Part shown: one piece after another, positions 8,958 through 18,236 of the stretch
How positions within the stretch are numbered: the first letter of the stretch is position 1
Layout: every line of letters starts with the position of its first letter
NCBI RefSeq assembly: GCF_001886815.1
Contig: NZ_CP018099.1
Location: 2,850,501-2,914,500 of the forward strand
Direction of reading: 5' to 3'
DNA from: Caldithrix abyssi DSM 13497
GTDB lineage: Bacteria; Calditrichota; Calditrichia; Calditrichales; Calditrichaceae
Length of the DNA stretch: 64,000 nt
Program-made: the position numbers and the translations under genes
Notes under the pieces: model-generated
What the model saw: the letters and a program-made list of their open reading frames with translations, nothing else
The model's database searches: none
What the model was told of the DNA's origin: nothing

Positions 8958-11693
8958 ATGAATAATACAATTTCGGGCTTTCGTTTCGGGGAATTTGAGC
9001 TGGATCTAAAAAATCGACAGCTGAAAAAAAACAATCGTGAAATCCCTCTTAACTCCAAATATTTTGACGTCCTGGTTCTGCTGGTCGAGAATCAGCAACA
9101 ATTAACCACCAAAGAGCGCATTTTTGACACCGTCTGGAAGGACACCATTGTTACAGAATCAGCCCTCAGCCAGTGCATCAAAGATATTCGCAAGAGTCTG
9201 GGAGATAGCGCCCATCATCCCACGTACATCAAAACCATCGCCAAACATGGCTACATGTTCATTGCCGATGTTGAGCCTGTTTTAAGCGAACGATTTAGGA
9301 AGGCGGAAAAGGCCGAATCCTTCACGCGTCCCTACAAATTTCTGGACTATTTCAAGGAAGAAGATCAACATCTGTTTTTTGGCAGGGAAAAAGAGATCGA
9401 TCTGCTTTTCTCAAAAATTCTTGCCCATCGTTCTTTTATTCTTTACGGCAAATCGGGCGTGGGCAAAAGCTCGCTCATTCGCGCCGGTCTGGCGCCGGCT
9501 TTTAAAAACAGCGGCTTCCCGACTTTCGTCATCCGCAGTTTTCATGATCCGGCCGATCAACTGTTGCAATCGTTCAACAACTTAACCGGCGAAACAAACG
9601 AATCGCTGCAACAAATTGACTGGCAAACCCTGTTGACAAAGATCAAGCATCGATTAAAAAAATCCTTTATCATCTTTTTCTTTGACCAGTTTGAAGATTT
9701 TTTTCTGTTATTAAAAGAAAAAGATCGTCAGGCGCTGGTTGATGTTTTCTCCAAAATGCTAAACGATGAACAGATCAATATTCGCCTGGTGTTTGTGCTG
9801 CGCGAAGACCTGCTGGCCGAGATGAGTTACTTTAAACCGCTTCTGCCGGAAATCTTTCATCATGAATATCGTTTGCTAAAGCTGGGCAGAGAGCAGGCTG
9901 TTAAGGCCATTCTGGAGCCGGCCCGTGCAGTCGGCTGCCCTTTTGATCCAGAGCTGGCCAAACGTATTTTAAAAGACCTGGCCAACGGCGATCAACCGAT
10001 CGATCCTCCCCAACTGCAAATCGTTTGTGATGCGCTATACGATGCACGTGACGCTCAACATGGGATTACGCTGCAAAAATATGAAGCTATGGGCGGCGCG
10101 GCACAAATTCTGGAAAATTACATGACGCGCGTGCTCCATCGCTTTGACGGCGCCAAGCTGCACCTGGCCAGAGAGATACTCAAATTATTGATTAGCTTTA
10201 ACGGACAGCGCCTGGTTGTGCCCGTAGAGCAGATTGTCAGCCGTTTTGCCTCTTCCGATCATCCTGCGCAAGAAATACACGCACTGATTAATGAATTGTC
10301 AGACGCGCGCTTAATCCGCATTGGACGCCAGGAGGGCAAAAATTGGGTTGAATTGAGTCACGATTTTCTACTACCGCAAATTAAAAAGTGGATCTCAGAT
10401 GAAGAAAAGGGGTTGTATCAGGCGCGCTCCATCCTGGAACGGGGCCTGGAAGCCCACCGACACCACGGTCTTTTGCTCGACGAAGACGCCATTCAAATTG
10501 TTTTGCCTTTTGAGCGGCACTTGCGAATGACGCCTGAGGAAGCGTCTTTTCTGGCCAGAAGCTTACTATATCGCAAATATGTGCTGCCAGATTGGTTGAA
10601 AAATCAGGTCCCTGATCTGGCCAATCTTTTAATCGAATCGCTAAACGATGACGATCCCGCTGTGCGCATTGTCGCCGCCGAATCCAGCCTGCACATCCAC
10701 CATCCACAATTGGAACACGCGCTTTTTAAGCTTGCACTGTGGGATAAAGATTTGAATGTGCGCAAGACGGCCAGTATTGTTTACTTAAAAAACTACGGCC
10801 GCCAGGGGCAGAACAAGCTGGCCAGAGGGAAAAATGATAAAAAGGCGGGGTTGGTGCGGCGCGCCATCAGCCTGGCCTTTGCGCGTGATTTTGACATTCA
10901 TCTGGTGTATTTACGTAAACTCCCCCTGATGGTAATTCTTCTGGTGGTTACGGGATTGATCTGGGTGCGTCTGTATCGTAATCGAAAACAGATTTCGAAA
11001 AAAATTAGCGGTGCCACCTTTGGCGCCACCATGTCAGGGTTGCTGGTGGGCTCGTTGCTCACATTGATGCTGGCTTTGCTTAAACACCATCACTCTTTCG
11101 AAGCCATAACCTATTTACTGGTGCTCATTTCATTGGGCGGCATGGCTTCATTCTTTGCCGGGCTGGGCATCAGTAGCGGCATTGCCACCATGCGCTATGT
11201 GACCTATCGCCATAGTTTGTGGTGGATGGTGGTTGGCGGAACCCTGGGCGGCCTGTTGATCGGCGGAATGATTAACCTGATCGGCGTGGACATACTGCGC
11301 ACGCTTTTCGGACAGGAATTGATTAATATTACCGGCGCGCTGGAAGGAACCATTTTAGGTTTCTGCCTTTCTCTGGCGCTGACCATTTCTGAAATATTTT
11401 ATCCGAAGCATCGAATGGCAAAAATCCTTACCGCTGCCCTTTTTTCCACCATTGGCGCGATCACCCTTTCTCTTTTCGAAGGCAATCTCTTTAGCGGAAG
11501 CATTGCCGCCATCTCCCGTTCTTTCTCCAAATCTCAGATCAACCTCGAACCGCTTGCCTCTCTTTTGGGCGAAGTCCATTTCGGTCTTATTTCACGTCTT
11601 GTGCTCAGTTCAATTGAAGGATTTTTATTTGGCGGTTTATTTACGGCTGGAATGGAGATATTCGGCAATAAACACAAAGAAACACTGTTGTAG
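8958..11693 (+). CDS. Membrane-anchored winged-helix / nSTAND NTPase regulator
   Basis: 911-residue multidomain protein. Residues 7-105 form an OmpR/PhoB-type winged helix (GEFELDLKNRQL, then YIKTIAKHGYMFIADV), as in CadC-like one-component regulators. Residues about 135-470 are a STAND-type NTPase of the nSTAND1 kind: FFGREKEIDLL, Walker A GKSGVGKSS at 164-172, and a Walker B-like FDQFED near 242-247. Residues about 560-640 look like short HEAT-type repeats (DDDPAVRIVAAESSL and LNVRKTASIVYLKNY). From about 655 to the end there are seven or so Gly-rich hydrophobic segments, so the protein should sit in the inner membrane with its DNA-binding end in the cytoplasm. It is monocistronic, and target and signal are unknown. 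Domain calls are by motif; the combination is unusual. Confidence 0.85.
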   Translation: MNNTISGFRFGEFELDLKNRQLKKNNREIPLNSKYFDVLVLLVENQQQLTTKERIFDTVWKDTIVTESALSQCIKDIRKSLGDSAHHPTYIKTIAKHGYMFIADVEPVLSERFRKAEKAESFTRPYKFLDYFKEEDQHLFFGREKEIDLLFSKILAHRSFILYGKSGVGKSSLIRAGLAPAFKNSGFPTFVIRSFHDPADQLLQSFNNLTGETNESLQQIDWQTLLTKIKHRLKKSFIIFFFDQFEDFFLLLKEKDRQALVDVFSKMLNDEQINIRLVFVLREDLLAEMSYFKPLLPEIFHHEYRLLKLGREQAVKAILEPARAVGCPFDPELAKRILKDLANGDQPIDPPQLQIVCDALYDARDAQHGITLQKYEAMGGAAQILENYMTRVLHRFDGAKLHLAREILKLLISFNGQRLVVPVEQIVSRFASSDHPAQEIHALINELSDARLIRIGRQEGKNWVELSHDFLLPQIKKWISDEEKGLYQARSILERGLEAHRHHGLLLDEDAIQIVLPFERHLRMTPEEASFLARSLLYRKYVLPDWLKNQVPDLANLLIESLNDDDPAVRIVAAESSLHIHHPQLEHALFKLALWDKDLNVRKTASIVYLKNYGRQGQNKLARGKNDKKAGLVRRAISLAFARDFDIHLVYLRKLPLMVILLVVTGLIWVRLYRNRKQISKKISGATFGATMSGLLVGSLLTLMLALLKHHHSFEAITYLLVLISLGGMASFFAGLGISSGIATMRYVTYRHSLWWMVVGGTLGGLLIGGMINLIGVDILRTLFGQELINITGALEGTILGFCLSLALTISEIFYPKHRMAKILTAALFSTIGAITLSLFEGNLFSGSIAAISRSFSKSQINLEPLASLLGEVHFGLISRLVLSSIEGFLFGGLFTAGMEIFGNKHKETLL

Positions 11694-11745
11694 CGGTTCA
11701 TATCCGATCACGGCCTGAATTTCCGACATGGCGAGAGTGAAAAGT

Positions 11746-12063
11746 ATAAGAGTTTAGAGGTAGTTTTTGAACCTTGATTAATATGATTACAGGATTAACT
11801 TGATTTTTTTCGTTCGTGTAAGTTTGCACTCAAATTTAAGGCGAAATTTTGTTGGCACAAAAAGCAAATCATGGAAATCCCGAAATCAGGTAAATCATGG
11901 TTCAAAATTGAATGGTCGCCGGCCTGGCTCTCCTCTTCCCGCCTTTGCACGAAACTGCCCAGCGCGGGAATCTTTTACACCGTTGGAAATAATCTGCCAT
12001 GCGAAACTTCCCCCTCTCCCAGACTTTTATTCTGGGAGAGGGGGAATTAAAGGGGGTGAGGGC
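11746..12063 (+). repeat. Direct repeat, copy A (371-bp period)
   Basis: First of two tandem direct copies in the 895-bp gene-free stretch 11694-12588. It runs from ATAAGAGTTTAG to AGGGGGTGAGGGC. The right part has the inverted repeat CCCCCTCTCCCAGA ... TCTGGGAGAGGGGG around 12011-12044. The left end also occurs inverted near 3.9 kb, and the right end occurs at 38.8 kb, so this is a composite of dispersed elements. Confidence 0.9.
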
Positions 12064-12108
12064 CACTCCGGACATTTCCTGCCACCGTTGGGCAAAAAAG
12101 TTAAGAGG

Positions 12109-12434
12109 ATAAGAGTTTAGAAATTATGATGTAGTTTTTGAACCTTGATTAATATGATTACAGGATTAACTTGATTCTTTTCGTTCGTGTAAAGTTACAC
12201 TCAAATTTAAGGTGAAATTTTGTTGGCACAAAAAGCAAATCATGGAAATCCAGAAATCAAGTAAATCATGGTTCAAACTTGATTGGCCGCCAGCCTGGCA
12301 CTCCTCTTCCCGCCTTTGCACGAAACTGACCAGCGCGAGAGTTCTTTACACCGTTGGAAATAATCTGCCATGCGAAACTTCCCCCTCTCCCAGACTTTTA
12401 TTCTGGGAGAGGGGGAATTAAAGGGGGTGAGGGC
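12109..12434 (+). repeat. Direct repeat, copy B (371-bp period)
   Basis: Second copy, clearly related to copy A base by base over about 320 bp with scattered substitutions and one small insertion. The same G-rich hairpin lies at its right end. Downstream (12470-12515) follows a fragment of another dispersed sequence (TTTGCGCCCTTTGTGAATTCTTTGTGCGC type) also seen near 38.95, 51.6 and 62 kb. Confidence 0.9.
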
Positions 12435-12530
12435 AATTACGAGCAATAAAAAACTATTTTTAATTTTTACATTCTTTGCGCCCTTTGTGAATTCTTTGTG
12501 CGCTCTGTGGTTGCTTAACCCCCTGTTTTT

Positions 12531-12560
12531 AAAATAAAAAAGCCTGCAAAAGCAGGCTTT
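12531..12560 (-). terminator. Rho-independent terminator of the PpiC-type gene
   Basis: Perfect 9-bp stem AAAGCCTGC / GCAGGCTTT (12539-12547 with 12552-12560) and a 4-base loop. On the minus strand it is followed by TTTTTATTTT. It is placed 28 bp after the stop of the gene starting at 14016. Confidence 0.88.
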
Positions 12561-12588
12561 CTCTAAAAAAATAGCAACCGCAAGCATT

Positions 12589-14016
12589 TTAAAATTTGCG
12601 TACTCTGGCGGCCTTTTTCATCGCATTTAGAGAATCTACCACTTCTTTAATAAGCGGCTCATTATAAAGAACATCGTATTCGCTGCGCAGTTGTGCTGCC
12701 AACTGATCTTTGTATTCTCTGGCGCGCTCGCCCATTAAACGATTGCGCACAAAACGCTTGACTGTTTCAAAATCTTGATTGTTCCATTCTCGCTTGTGCT
12801 GCTCGTAATAGGCTTTAAGTTCGTCGTCGGTTATTTTAATTTGCTCGTTTACCAGCCGCTTAAGCGCCTCCCGCTCCAGTTTTTGCATACGTATCCGTTG
12901 ATACAAAGATTTGAATTGTTCGTCATTTAGCAGGCCCCGGGCCACGCCGTCGGCATACATTAAATTTCCGATTACCATCGTTTTGATATGATTCTCAATT
13001 TCGTCGTCGTAACGTAGCGGTACGCGCCGTGATGCCATTGATTTATTGTAGATCGTAACAAAACTATTAAGCGTAAATTGCCCGCCTTTATAGGTTACCA
13101 GCGGTTCATCCAGTTTTTCTTTGGGAATAGCCGAAACGTCCAGTTTTCCAACTCGATCAATCGGTACAAATGCTTTCTTAATTAGCGGATAAAGTTCCTT
13201 GTTAAAGGAAGCCTCGTATTTAATGAACAGGCTGTCTATATAATTATTACGGATTTGATTCAGTTTATATTGCAGTAGCCGCTGTTTTAATTGCGCCTTG
13301 ATCTCGCTAAGAGGCCTGTGTTCGATAGGTTTTTTATCAAGGATTTTTACTATGTTGTACCATCCGGCAATATAAATTGGCCTGGAAAGCTGGCCTTTTT
13401 TCAAGCCGAAAATGGCCTTTTCAAATTCAGGATCCAGACTGCCAGGAAAAATATAATTTGGCACTTCGCCGCCGTGTTCAAACGTTTGAACATCCAACGA
13501 ATATTTACGGGCAATTTTCCCAAAATTCGCTCCCCGGCGGAGGGCGCTGTAAAGCGAATCCGCCAGATGTTTAGAGCTGACGCGTAAATAGGCAATCTTA
13601 ACCTTGTATTTACTTTTATCGTAAAGCTCCTGAATTTCCTGATCGCTAACCTCCACATTAGCTGGAATAACCTGCCGATAAAGCGGACCGTTCATGCCGG
13701 TCATGGCACGTATCTTTAGCTGCTCCATCGCCTCTTTCATCTCTTTCTCTTCTTCGATTCCCTGGTCTAACAACTTGTTTACCAGTAAATAATTTTTCAC
13801 AAAATACTCGTCGATAAATTTCACAACATCGTCTCTGGAGAATTTTTTCGCCTCGGCAAACCCCTTACTCAAACGAAAGCGATTCATAAATACTTGTTTG
13901 TCCACACTTAATTTGCCTACCTGTGCAATATCTTTTTCTGGATTTGAAATTTCATTTTTCTGACAGGCTACAGTCATTAAAAGCAGAACAATAAGAAGAC
14001 TAAATAATTTACGCAT
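12589..14016 (-). CDS. PpiC/SurA-type peptidyl-prolyl isomerase lipoprotein
   Basis: 475-residue lipoprotein foldase that probably acts on secreted or outer-membrane proteins in the periplasm. The N-terminus MRKLFSLLIVLLLMTVAC gives a lipobox with Cys18. Residues about 140-240 form a parvulin domain (SLYSALRRGANFGKIARKYS, GGEVPNYIFPGSLDPEFEKA, then LKKGQLSRPI). It is flanked by helical SurA/PrsA-like segments, with a second, degenerate foldase-like region in the C-terminal half. The start ATG follows AGGGAG. Single gene with its own terminator. Secretion chaperone is the safe call; surA/prsA orthology is not claimed. Confidence 0.88.
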   Translation of the reverse strand: MRKLFSLLIVLLLMTVACQKNEISNPEKDIAQVGKLSVDKQVFMNRFRLSKGFAEAKKFSRDDVVKFIDEYFVKNYLLVNKLLDQGIEEEKEMKEAMEQLKIRAMTGMNGPLYRQVIPANVEVSDQEIQELYDKSKYKVKIAYLRVSSKHLADSLYSALRRGANFGKIARKYSLDVQTFEHGGEVPNYIFPGSLDPEFEKAIFGLKKGQLSRPIYIAGWYNIVKILDKKPIEHRPLSEIKAQLKQRLLQYKLNQIRNNYIDSLFIKYEASFNKELYPLIKKAFVPIDRVGKLDVSAIPKEKLDEPLVTYKGGQFTLNSFVTIYNKSMASRRVPLRYDDEIENHIKTMVIGNLMYADGVARGLLNDEQFKSLYQRIRMQKLEREALKRLVNEQIKITDDELKAYYEQHKREWNNQDFETVKRFVRNRLMGERAREYKDQLAAQLRSEYDVLYNEPLIKEVVDSLNAMKKAARVRKF

Positions 14017-14099
14017 TACGGCTCCCTTAATTTTTTATTGCTTAAAAACTTTTAATTTACTGATTTTAATAAAATAAATCTATTTTTTTATCACTTTGC

Positions 14100-14130
14100 A
14101 AAAATGACCCGGCAGCGCAGGTCATTTTTT
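14100..14130. terminator. Bidirectional hairpin terminator
   Basis: Perfect 10-bp stem AAAAATGACC / GGTCATTTTT (14100-14109 with 14120-14129) bordered by T-runs on both strands. It lies in the 387-bp gene-free gap 14017-14403. No known transcript ends here on the plus strand. On the minus strand it could stop read-through from the csrA-permease unit ending at 14610, or end an unannotated small RNA from 14131-14400. Confidence 0.7.
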
Positions 14131-14403
14131 CATCAGCACAACGTCGTTCAAAGCAATTGTGTTCGCCCGGGTTTTGCAAGATTCGGATGGCTTTTATCCA
14201 TTATCAGGCGGAGTAGGACGTTTTTTCGTACTATGAATGAAACCGCACAGTGCAGGCATACAATGCGAGGACACCGGCCATCTCCCCTTACATCTTTTTC
14301 CTCGAACGCTACTGATTTGAAGTAATGTCTTAAATTGTGTAAATTGATTTCAGTAAAATCAAATACGTGTCGGTTAAAGATACCGTTAAAAAGGAGGGAA
14401 AAG

Positions 14404-14613
14404 ATGGACAAAGACCATTTAATCGTTGAATATATGCGCATTTATTTTCATTCTCATCCGGAAAAGGTGCCCGATAACCCCGACGAAGCCTTTGCGCTTT
14501 TTCAAAAAATGCACAAAAAGTACAAAACCAAGTACATCAACGAATTCAAGGAAAAAAGCGAAAAATATGTCGATCGCTTTTTTGATCGGAAAGATAAAGA
14601 TAATTACTATTAA
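14404..14613 (+). CDS. Small charged hypothetical protein
   Basis: 69 residues, strongly supported as translated by AAGGAGGG at 14391-14398 ahead of the ATG at 14404. The frame is open further upstream, but no earlier start has such a site. The product is highly charged and helical with many Lys, Glu and aromatic residues (YMRIYFHSHPEKVPDNPDEA, then FQKMHKKYKTKYINEF). It has no signal peptide, membrane segment or cysteine. No family is recognised. It converges on the DMT permease gene, sharing its last 4 bp. Confidence 0.7.
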   Translation: MDKDHLIVEYMRIYFHSHPEKVPDNPDEAFALFQKMHKKYKTKYINEFKEKSEKYVDRFFDRKDKDNYY

Positions 14614-15491
14614 AGCGTGATAAACGCGGCCCCTGTTAAAATCAGTATGGTGCCGGATAGAGCCTTGAGGTAATGACGTTCTTTTAAAATGAAAAAGGCC
14701 AGCAGCGTACTAACCAGTACGCCTGCCCGCTTAAAGGCGATTACATAAGAGACAAACGTTAATTTGATGGCCACCAACTGACACCAGGCCAGCGCGGCGC
14801 TAACAATGCCAATCAATAAGATATATTTTTTGCCGCCGGAAGTAATTTTTAACGCTTCCGGCTTTTTTATTGAATTTCTGTTTTGCCATTTCCCCCAAAA
14901 TACAAAAACGCCTCCCAGCGCCAGATGAATAAAGGCGCCATAAAATTCAGGCGAGCTGGCGTTGACGGCAATCTTTTCCACGCTGGCTGTAATACTCCAG
15001 ATAAAAGCCACCAGCACCATCATCCATATTCCCTTTTCGCGCCAGTTGATTAAATGACGCCAGCCTTTTTCTTTCAGGTTCTCTGGAAGTTGCAAAATAA
15101 ATCCACCCAAAACTATGAAAATAATGCCAACAATCTTGCCCTTAGTTAACGCCTCGCCCAGAATCAGATAAGACGTCATAGTCAAAAACAGAGGCGTAAG
15201 ACCAACATAAGGCATAACAATCGAAACAGGATAATGGGCAATGGCCTTTAAAAGCAAATGATAAGCCACCGTATTCAATACCAGGCTGATTGAGAAGGCC
15301 ATTAAAAATAAACGTAACTCTACTCTGGTTGGAGATAAAAAAATTGCAGGAAGTAGAAGAATCCCTGCAATAAGGAAGAGATACTTTAATACAAAAGTTT
15401 GCTCAAAATATTTAGAAAGAATTTTGAGGAGAACAGACTGGACGCCAAAAAATGTTCCGGTCAATACTGATAAAATAAACCATAATTCCAT
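14610..15491 (-). CDS. EamA/DMT-family permease
   Basis: 293-residue integral membrane protein of the drug/metabolite transporter superfamily with about ten hydrophobic segments in two EamA halves. The repeated features are an early Gly- and Pro-rich helix with VSIVMPYVGLTPLFLTM in the first half and FKRAGVLVSTLLAFFILKE in the second; GTILILTGAAFITL ends the protein. It probably exports or imports a small metabolite across the inner membrane; the substrate cannot be inferred. It starts 11 bp after csrA and is the last gene of the engB-carboxylase-hydratase-csrA unit. Confidence 0.85.
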   Translation of the reverse strand: MELWFILSVLTGTFFGVQSVLLKILSKYFEQTFVLKYLFLIAGILLLPAIFLSPTRVELRLFLMAFSISLVLNTVAYHLLLKAIAHYPVSIVMPYVGLTPLFLTMTSYLILGEALTKGKIVGIIFIVLGGFILQLPENLKEKGWRHLINWREKGIWMMVLVAFIWSITASVEKIAVNASSPEFYGAFIHLALGGVFVFWGKWQNRNSIKKPEALKITSGGKKYILLIGIVSAALAWCQLVAIKLTFVSYVIAFKRAGVLVSTLLAFFILKERHYLKALSGTILILTGAAFITL

Positions 15492-15502
15492 TTAACAACC
15501 GG

Positions 15503-15715
15503 TTATTTTTTACCTCCATGCTCTTTCTTTTTCTGGGAGATCGTTCCGAAAGATACGCCCTTAATTCTTTTGTAAAGTTCTTCCCGATATATTTCCACAT
15601 CTTTGGGAGCGTCGATTCCTAACTTGATCTGATTACCGCTAATATCAACAACAACAATCCTGATATCGTCTCCGATGGTGATAGCTTCTCCCAACCTCCT
15701 TGTTAAAACCAGCAT
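15503..15715 (-). CDS. csrA: Carbon storage regulator CsrA
   Basis: 70-residue RNA-binding translational regulator that acts as a dimer on GGA-containing leaders. The start [20 protein letters not shown] and the RNA-binding loop [13 protein letters not shown] with Arg44 are canonical. The ATG at 15713-15715 is preceded by GGGAGGAGG; an upstream in-frame extension to 15748 overlaps the hydratase stop and is rejected. The C-terminal tail is Lys- and Gly-rich and longer than in E. coli CsrA. The usual flagellar partner FliW is absent; the gene lies between an enoyl-CoA hydratase gene (20 bp) and a permease gene (11 bp). Confidence 0.95.
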   Translation of the reverse strand: MLVLTRRLGEAITIGDDIRIVVVDISGNQIKLGIDAPKDVEIYREELYKRIKGVSFGTISQKKKEHGGKK

Positions 15716-15735
15716 AAATCCTCCTCCCGGTAGGT

Positions 15736-16521
15736 TCAACTTTGCCAATTTGGTGTACGCTTTTCCAAAAACGCACTAATGCCTTCAAAAAATTCTTCCG
15801 TCGATCTGAATTTCGCATTAATTTCAGATAACGCTTTAATTTCCGTTTCAATTTCCTGATACGTTAAATCCAGAAATAAACGTTTGGTGGTGGCCATGGC
15901 CTGCGGCCCGTTATTGACCAATATACGCATCCATTCATGAACTTCCTTTTCAAGGTTTTCATCGCTTGCCACTTTATTGATCAATCCATATTGCAAAGCC
16001 TGTTCGGCGGTAATAATCTCGCCAGTTAAAAGCAATTCCCGCGCTTTTCGTTCACCAATTTGTCTTTTTAAAAAGGCAGATACCAGGGCGGCTACAAATC
16101 CAATTTTGACTTCCGGATAGCCGAATTTAGCGCCTGGCCTGGCAATAATCAAATCACAAACCGATGCCAGTCCACAGCCGCCCGCCAGAGCCGGGCCGTT
16201 TACCACAGCAATAACCGGTTTGGAAAAAGAGTAAATTTGCAAAAACAATTTTCCCAGGCTCAGTGAATCTTCAAAATTTTTCTGATAATCGAAATTTCGT
16301 AATTCTTTTAAATATCCCAGATCAGCGCCGCTACAAAAGGCTTTCCCTGCGCCTCTTAAGGTTACCACTCTAACCTTTTTATTGTTTTCCAGCCCGGAAA
16401 AGGCCGTTTTTAATTCTTCGACCATGACCTTATTCAGTGCATTTCTTTTCTCAGGACGATTTAAAATAACCTGAGCAAAGTTATCCTGAATTTCAACTTT
16501 AATGGTCTGGTAGCTTTTCAT
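15736..16521 (-). CDS. Enoyl-CoA hydratase/isomerase family protein
   Basis: 261-residue crotonase-fold enzyme acting on acyl-CoA thioesters in the cytoplasm. Signatures: [11 protein letters not shown], the oxyanion-hole blocks [15 protein letters not shown] and [20 protein letters not shown], and [12 protein letters not shown]. Its start overlaps the stop of the carboxylase beta gene by 4 bp (ATGA). That pairing suggests 3-methylglutaconyl-CoA hydratase in leucine breakdown, which follows methylcrotonyl-CoA carboxylase; this rests on context only. The second catalytic Glu position reads EVKIGF, compatible with hydratase activity. Confidence 0.9.
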   Translation of the reverse strand: MKSYQTIKVEIQDNFAQVILNRPEKRNALNKVMVEELKTAFSGLENNKKVRVVTLRGAGKAFCSGADLGYLKELRNFDYQKNFEDSLSLGKLFLQIYSFSKPVIAVVNGPALAGGCGLASVCDLIIARPGAKFGYPEVKIGFVAALVSAFLKRQIGERKARELLLTGEIITAEQALQYGLINKVASDENLEKEVHEWMRILVNNGPQAMATTKRLFLDLTYQEIETEIKALSEINAKFRSTEEFFEGISAFLEKRTPNWQS

Positions 16522-18188
16522 GTTTGAATAACTCCCGGATTAAAAGTCTCAAATTCTGGAATATTGCTGACCGCCTCCAGAGTAACAATCAGACGCTGGC
16601 GCGTTTCTTCGGGCAATATCAATTCGTCAACCCACAAACGAGCCGCCGCATAGCGCGGATCGGTCTGTTCCTCATAGGTCTCTTTAATGGTTTTGAACAA
16701 CTCTTCCTTTTCTGCATCGCTTAACTTTTTACCGGAACGCTCCATTTGCCTGACGCGTAAATCCAGCAGCGTGTTAGCCGCCTGGGCGCCGCCCATTACG
16801 GCATATTTGGATGTCGGCCAGGAATAGATAAAATTGGGATCATACGCTTTGCCGCACATGGCATAATTTCCTGCGCCGTAAGATCCACCAATAATCAAAC
16901 TGATTTTAGGCACCACCGAATTAGAAACGGCATTAACCATTTTAGCCCCGGCTTTAATGATGCCGTTTTGCTCTGCCTCCAGCCCTACCATAAAGCCGTT
17001 TACATCGTGAATAAACAGCAGCGGAATGGTATTTTGATTACAATCCATGATAAATCTTGCCGCCTTTCCAGCGCTCTCCGTATAAATGACGCCGCCAAAT
17101 TGCGGCGGCTTTCCCTTTTTACGTATGTGCCGTTTTTGATTGGCGATTATTCCTACCGGATACCCCCCAATATGAGCATATCCACATACCAGCGTTTGCC
17201 CATAATCTTTTTTATATTCGACAAATTCCGAATTATCTACTAAGCGAGCAATGATTTCCCTCACATCGTATTCCTGGGTGGGATTAAACGTCATAATTTT
17301 GTACAAATCGCCGATCGGATAACGCGGATCCCTGGTTTCAATACGACGGATGGGCGATTGTTTTGCATGGCCCATTTGTTTTACCAGTTTGCGGATGTGC
17401 TTTAATGCCGCCGGATCGTTAGGTTCTTTAAAATCAATGGTTCCGCTGATTTCTGCATGCATGGTTGCCCCGCCCAGCTCTTCGGCAGAAACCACCTGCC
17501 CGATAGCCGCTCTAACCAGCGCAGGCCCGCCTAAAAACAGGCCGCTGCCCTCCGTCATCAAAACCGTGTCGGTCATTACCGGTAAGTAAGCACCGCCGGC
17601 CACGCACATGCCCATGATGGCAGTAATTTGCGGAATGCCTTTTGCGCTCATCCGGGCGTTTAAGTAAAATACACGACCAAAATCATCCTGATCCGGGAAA
17701 ACATCCTCCTGCAAAGGCAAAAAGATGCCAGCCGAATCCACCAGATAGATAGTTGGTAAATGATTTTTAAAAGCGATGGTTTGGGCTCTGATGACTTTTT
17801 TGGCGGTCATGGGGAAAAACGAACCGGCTTTCACCGTGGCGTCATTGGCAATGATCATGCACAGCCGACCTTCAATATACCCCAGGCCGCAAATGGTGCC
17901 TGCCGCCGGCGCGCCGCCCCACTCTTCGTACATCTTGTAAGCGGCATAGGTGCCCAACTCATAAAAAACGGTGCCAGGATCAATCAGATGTTTGATGCGT
18001 TCGCGAGCGGTCAGGCGGTTTTTGGCGTGCTGGCGTTCAATGTTTTTGGGCCCGCCCCCCAGATGAATGGCTTTTCGTTCTTCCTGAATGCGCGCCTTTT
18101 CTTTTTGCCAGTACTCCCGGTTGGCCTGTGATACCTGAGAAGCAAAATCGAATTGGGATTTAAGAATGTCGTCGCTTTCGTTCTTCAA
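16518..18188 (-). CDS. Acyl-CoA carboxylase carboxyltransferase (beta) subunit, methylcrotonyl-CoA type
   Basis: 556-residue carboxyltransferase that moves CO2 from biotin to an acyl-CoA. The N-terminal crotonase-like half carries GIPQITAIMGMCVAGGAYLP and FLGGPALVRAAIGQVVSAEE, typical of methylcrotonyl-CoA carboxylase beta. The C-terminal half carries SYGAGNYAMCGKAYDPNFIY. Start is a TTG at 18186-18188 with AAGGAG 6 bp upstream. The biotin carboxylase/biotin carrier partner is not encoded in this window. It is cotranscribed with the hydratase, which favours a leucine-degradation role over propionyl-CoA carboxylase. Confidence 0.92.
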   Translation of the reverse strand: MKNESDDILKSQFDFASQVSQANREYWQKEKARIQEERKAIHLGGGPKNIERQHAKNRLTARERIKHLIDPGTVFYELGTYAAYKMYEEWGGAPAAGTICGLGYIEGRLCMIIANDATVKAGSFFPMTAKKVIRAQTIAFKNHLPTIYLVDSAGIFLPLQEDVFPDQDDFGRVFYLNARMSAKGIPQITAIMGMCVAGGAYLPVMTDTVLMTEGSGLFLGGPALVRAAIGQVVSAEELGGATMHAEISGTIDFKEPNDPAALKHIRKLVKQMGHAKQSPIRRIETRDPRYPIGDLYKIMTFNPTQEYDVREIIARLVDNSEFVEYKKDYGQTLVCGYAHIGGYPVGIIANQKRHIRKKGKPPQFGGVIYTESAGKAARFIMDCNQNTIPLLFIHDVNGFMVGLEAEQNGIIKAGAKMVNAVSNSVVPKISLIIGGSYGAGNYAMCGKAYDPNFIYSWPTSKYAVMGGAQAANTLLDLRVRQMERSGKKLSDAEKEELFKTIKETYEEQTDPRYAAARLWVDELILPEETRQRLIVTLEAVSNIPEFETFNPGVIQT

Positions 18189-18236
18189 CTTAATCTCCTT
18201 ATTTTGGCCGATATTACTTCCAATGCAACAAAAATT

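Noticed and set aside
11800-12590. Open frames of 69-106 codons in the 371-bp repeat
   Set aside because: They recur because the DNA is repeated and show low-complexity, frame-dependent translations without RBS or domain.
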